Assembly: GCA_030425615.1 (NCBI GenBank)
Contig: JAUIAI010000057.1
Span: 1-9,022, forward strand
Length of the DNA: 9,022 bases
Reading direction: 5' to 3'
Source of the DNA: Gammaproteobacteria bacterium
Lineage (GTDB): Bacteria; Pseudomonadota; Gammaproteobacteria; Burkholderiales; Burkholderiaceae_E
The stretch's first letter is position 1, and each line of letters begins with the position of its first letter. Shown here in pieces: positions 7,186 to 9,022 of the stretch. The notes beneath the pieces were generated by a model. The model made no database searches and was not told where the DNA came from. It was given only the letters and a program-made list of their open reading frames with translations. Made by a program: the position numbers and the translations under genes.

Positions 7186-7213
7186 GCATCTTGATGCAAT
7201 GACATCATGATGC
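7186..7213. promoter_or_regulatory. Two tandem CATCNTGATGC palindromes, antitoxin-type operator
   Basis: GCATCTTGATGC (7186-7197) and ACATCATGATGC (7202-7213) are near-identical imperfect palindromes with centres 16 bases apart. They begin 19 bases upstream of the GTG of the antitoxin remnant on the minus strand. Paired short palindromes of this kind are the usual autoregulatory operator of vapBC-type modules, bound cooperatively by the ribbon-helix-helix antitoxin. The AT-rich run stands out from the GC-rich surroundings. Binding is inferred from position and form only. Confidence 0.5.
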
Positions 7214-7291
7214 GAGACGATCGTCCCGGCTCCCGAGGGCATCACTGGACCGCCGACACCGGGAGGCGCCAGGGCCACGGCAGCCCGAAGC

Positions 7292-7753
7292 TCACAACAC
7301 CGAGAACACCTCGTACACCGGCCCCGTAGGTAGCCGGTGTCCCCGCCCCACGGCCACCAGCTTGTTCAGCCAGGCGTAACGCGCGTCGCCGGTCTCGAAT
7401 GCCGGTGCGATGCGGAAGTAGTAGGCGTCGGGTTCAACGGGCTCGCCGCGGTTGAGCTTGTCCATGACGTCCGCCGGGCCGTGGCGCAGGCCGCGGTAGG
7501 TCATGTAGATGCTGGCCCCGTCGTCGGTCTCGAGCGTGATGCGCACGTCCAGCTGGGTCACGCCGTCGTTGCGCACCAGGATCCAGTCGCCGCCACCGCC
7601 TCTGACCGTGCCGTTCAGGCGTTCTCCCTCGAACACGCCGCCGGTGACCTCGGCGATCTTGCGCTCACCGAACGGGGTGGCGCCCAGCGACGGAATGGGC
7701 GTGGCCACCTGCAGGGTGAGCGTGAAGAGTTTTTCGGTCTGGATCGTGCTCAT
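7292..7753 (-). CDS. DUF3237 domain-containing protein (UPF0311)
   Basis: This 153-residue protein is a full-length DUF3237 member, a small beta-barrel family of unknown function that is widespread in Proteobacteria and fungi. The start MSTIQTEKLFTLTLQVATP is supported by GGGAGA 7 bases upstream. Characteristic motifs are GGVFEGERLNGTVRGGGGDW (38-57), an IL.R.DG.TQLDVR stretch (58-71), then DDGASIYMTYRGL and the C-terminal YYFRIAPAFETGDARYAWLN. No signal peptide or membrane segment is seen, so it is probably cytoplasmic. It is transcribed alone, convergent with the dehydratase operon and divergent from the phasin-like gene. Members often occur beside genes for aromatic or acyl-CoA metabolism, but no activity is assigned. 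The family call is secure; the function is unknown. Confidence 0.9.
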   Translation of the reverse strand: MSTIQTEKLFTLTLQVATPIPSLGATPFGERKIAEVTGGVFEGERLNGTVRGGGGDWILVRNDGVTQLDVRITLETDDGASIYMTYRGLRHGPADVMDKLNRGEPVEPDAYYFRIAPAFETGDARYAWLNKLVAVGRGHRLPTGPVYEVFSVL

Positions 7754-8019
7754 GGGGGTGTCTCCCGGGGATGGTGTCAGGGTGATTCGATGGCCACCGC
7801 GTCCGCGTGTGGCAAGCTGATCTTCGAAGTCGGCAGCAGGCGCGTGGCCAGCACGAGCCGATGCCGGCCGCTGGCGTGCACCCGCCGGGCGCAACGATAG
7901 CAGGCCGTTCCGGTTGCCCGCTCCCGGGCCGCCCTCGAAGCCTCCATCTATCCGCCGCTGCCCGCAAGGGAGCATCGCCGACCGCGCACGATCATGACTC
8001 TTCCAAAGGAAACGCCCCC
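7754..8019. promoter_or_regulatory. Divergent intergenic region; candidate promoter for the DUF3237 gene
   Basis: This 266-base gap, the longest in the window, lies between the leftward DUF3237 gene and the rightward phasin-like gene. On the minus strand TTGCCA (7815-7810) and TCGAAT (7790-7785) form a plausible promoter with a 19-base spacer, giving a leader of about 30 bases before the DUF3237 start. The spacer region carries a dyad, GCCAC (7793-7797) and GTGGC (7809-7813), with CGCG on each side of its centre. I found no convincing rightward promoter for the phasin-like gene, only its ribosome-binding site. No further gene is seen here. Confidence 0.35.
8005..8010 (+). promoter_or_regulatory. 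Ribosome-binding site of the phasin-like gene
   Basis: AAAGGA lies 9 bases before ATG 8020. It decides the start: the open frame extends upstream to 7807, but that extension is arginine/proline-rich noise and lacks any comparable site. Confidence 0.7.
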
Positions 8020-8430
8020 ATGAAGCCTCGCCGTGACACCCGTCTTGCGCAGGAAACCGCCCAGACCCTGGCGGCCGTGCCCTGGGTCATGGCCATGCGC
8101 ATGGCCCGGCTGGCCATCCCCGGTGCGCCCGGCAACCAGCGCGAGGCCACCGGCATGGTCACCGAGAAGTGGCTGGCGTCAGTGGCGGCGGCGCAGGCGA
8201 TGACGCTGCAACTCTGGATGCAGCCCTGGCACCTGGCGCAGGCCCTCTGGTCTGCCGCGATGGCGGGCCCGCCGGGGTCGTCCGTGCAGCAGCGCACGCT
8301 GCAGCGGGCCATCGCGCCGGTACTCACCGGCGATGCCGTTCTGCGTGCCGGGCTCGCGCCGATCCGCAAGAAGGTGCTGGCGAACCAGCGCCGGCTGTCC
8401 GGTGGAGCGCGCAAGCGCCGACGCGCGTGA
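8020..8430 (+). CDS. Phasin-like polyhydroxyalkanoate granule-associated protein
   Basis: This 136-residue protein resembles the short granule-associated phasins of Xanthomonas and Burkholderia relatives. Those have an N-terminal segment like VMAMRMARLAIPG (23-35 here), a MVTEKW (46-51) followed by an amphipathic stretch (ASVAAAQAMTLQLWMQPWHL), and a C-terminal motif like GLAPIRKKVLANQRRL (about 111-126). The tail after it (SGGARKRRRA) is strongly basic and could contact DNA or phosphate groups. Phasins coat carbon-storage granules and control their size and number. No signal peptide is seen. It is apparently monocistronic, since the next gene, a MerR regulator 138 bases on, has its own candidate promoter. 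The identification is by remembered motif similarity, so it is moderately sure. It might also be an unrelated alpha-helical, basic small protein. Confidence 0.68.
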   Translation: MKPRRDTRLAQETAQTLAAVPWVMAMRMARLAIPGAPGNQREATGMVTEKWLASVAAAQAMTLQLWMQPWHLAQALWSAAMAGPPGSSVQQRTLQRAIAPVLTGDAVLRAGLAPIRKKVLANQRRLSGGARKRRRA

Positions 8431-8439
8431 ACCGCGCGT
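8421..8439 (+). terminator. GC-rich hairpin over the stop codon of the phasin-like gene
   Basis: ACGCGCG (8421-8427) and CGCGCGT (8433-8439) form a perfect 7-base-pair stem with a 5-base loop that contains the TGA stop. There is no run of T after it, so it is not a canonical rho-independent terminator. It may still slow transcription or protect the 3' end. Confidence 0.3.
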
Positions 8440-8495
8440 GATTCGCGCTGAGTTGCAGATGCGTCCCGGCCCTTCTCGACACATCCCGAACCGTC

Positions 8496-8526
8496 TTGAC
8501 CCGTCTACGGCTTCACGGTCTACGAT
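8496..8526 (+). promoter_or_regulatory. Candidate MerR-type promoter with 19-bp spacer
   Basis: TTGACC (8496-8501) and TACGAT (8521-8526) are separated by 19 bases, longer than the usual 17 and typical of promoters that MerR proteins distort and activate. GACC (8498-8501) and GGTC (8517-8520) form short dyad arms inside it, and GTCTACG is directly repeated at 8503-8509 and 8518-8524. The site ends about 42 bases before the ATG of the MerR gene, which fits autoregulation. Confidence 0.45.
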
Positions 8527-8568
8527 CCGTTCGTCCACGTGCCACACCGTGAACAGAAGAAGCCCCGC

Positions 8569-9022
8569 ATGGCCGACATCTCGGAACTCGCCAGGAGCGT
8601 CGGGCTTTCACGCTCGGCCCTGCTGTACTACGAGAAACGGGGGCTGCTGAAGGGCCGTCGCGGGGCCAACGGTTACCGGGTCTACGACGACGCGGACCGG
8701 CAGCGGCTACGCCTTCTGCAGCAGTTGCAGGCCGGCGGGCTGAGTCTCGACGAGTGCCAGGCGTGCCTGGACGGCAGGATCGACCGCGACCGGCTCTCCC
8801 GGCGCTTCGACGCGCTGCAGACCGAAGTCGAGATGAAGCAGCGTGCGCTGCGGCTGCTGTCCGCCCTGCTCGGTCACGAAAGCCTGAAGACCTGGCACGA
8901 GGAAGTGGAAAGACTCGCCCCCGATCTTCATCGGCAATGGCTGATGACGCAGGGGTTCTCCAGCGAAGACGCCGCGCGCGTCACCTTGTTGTCCAAGGAC
9001 ATGAACGATCACGACGACTACA
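8569..9022 (+). CDS. MerR-family transcriptional regulator, 3' end outside window
   Basis: The 151 residues visible start MADISELARSVGLSRSALLY. The N-terminal winged helix-turn-helix is unmistakably MerR-type: ISELARSVGLSRSALLYYEK (4-23), RGLL (24-27), GANGYRVYD (32-40), then DADRQRLRLLQQLQAGGLSL. A leucine-rich helix follows (RFDALQTEVEMKQRALRLLS), as expected for the antiparallel dimerisation coiled coil. The remainder (ESLKTWHEEVERLAPDLHRQ, then WLMTQGFSSEDAARV) begins an effector domain that runs off the edge. That domain resembles the organic-ligand class rather than the metal-sensing class, and no metal-binding cysteine cluster is seen. MerR regulators bind the 19-bp spacer of their target promoter and untwist it on ligand binding. 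A weak purine-rich stretch (AGAAGAAG) precedes the ATG. The effector and targets are unknown; autoregulation is likely. Confidence 0.88.
   Translation, partial: MADISELARSVGLSRSALLYYEKRGLLKGRRGANGYRVYDDADRQRLRLLQQLQAGGLSLDECQACLDGRIDRDRLSRRFDALQTEVEMKQRALRLLSALLGHESLKTWHEEVERLAPDLHRQWLMTQGFSSEDAARVTLLSKDMNDHDDY

Noticed and set aside
7230..7265. CTCCCG ... CGGGAG inverted repeat between the dehydratase and DUF3237 genes as a bidirectional terminator
   Set aside because: Only six bases per arm with a 24-base loop and no T-run; expected by chance in GC-rich DNA.
7807..8019. Upstream extension of the phasin-like reading frame
   Set aside because: The extension is noise-like, and the good ribosome-binding site lies just before ATG 8020.

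Overview
This window is a piece of a GC-rich (roughly two-thirds G+C by eye) bacterial chromosome. Codon use, Shine-Dalgarno sites and gene families suggest a beta- or gammaproteobacterium: an AtuA-type DUF1446 protein, a TIGR03084-type protein, a Xanthomonas/Burkholderia-like small phasin and a MerR regulator. The genus cannot be named from the sequence. Eight real protein genes tile almost the whole window, and the longest gap is about 266 bases. I saw no rRNA, tRNA, CRISPR array or intact mobile element.

Left block (1-2475, minus strand): a DUF1446/AtuA-like protein that runs off the left edge, preceded by a DinB/TIGR03084-like putative metal-binding protein. The two overlap by an ATGA and are surely co-transcribed leftward, probably as the start of a longer operon outside the window. 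Genes of this type are known from acyl-CoA/acyclic-terpene-type catabolism, but their own biochemistry is poorly defined.

Central block (2630-7076, plus strand): four genes with gaps of 54-61 bases, apparently one operon. They encode a cytoplasmic molybdopterin/[4Fe-4S] oxidoreductase, an RraA-like lyase/aldolase-fold protein, a small SAF-domain dehydratase subunit (UxaA N-terminal type) and a large UxaA-type dehydratase subunit. The last two lie in the same reading frame, separated by one TGA and 18 open codons, so they look like the two halves of an altronate/galactarate dehydratase-type enzyme. The set reads as a catabolic route for a hydroxylated (sugar-acid or sulfo-acid like) substrate: oxidation, dehydration or elimination, then C-C cleavage or decarboxylation. 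The substrate is unknown. This block is the best candidate here for an undescribed pathway. No transporter or dedicated regulator lies within it.

Junction (7077-7291): a decayed VapB-type antitoxin gene on the minus strand, still with two copies of a CATCNTGATGC operator-like palindrome upstream. It is cut off within a few bases of the stop codon of the dehydratase gene, and no toxin follows. This marks a probable recombination scar.

Right block (7292-9022): a DUF3237 protein (minus), a divergently oriented phasin-like protein of polyhydroxyalkanoate granules (plus), and a MerR-family regulator (plus) that runs off the right edge. Candidate promoters with 19-bp spacers, the geometry MerR proteins act on, lie in front of both the DUF3237 gene and the MerR gene.
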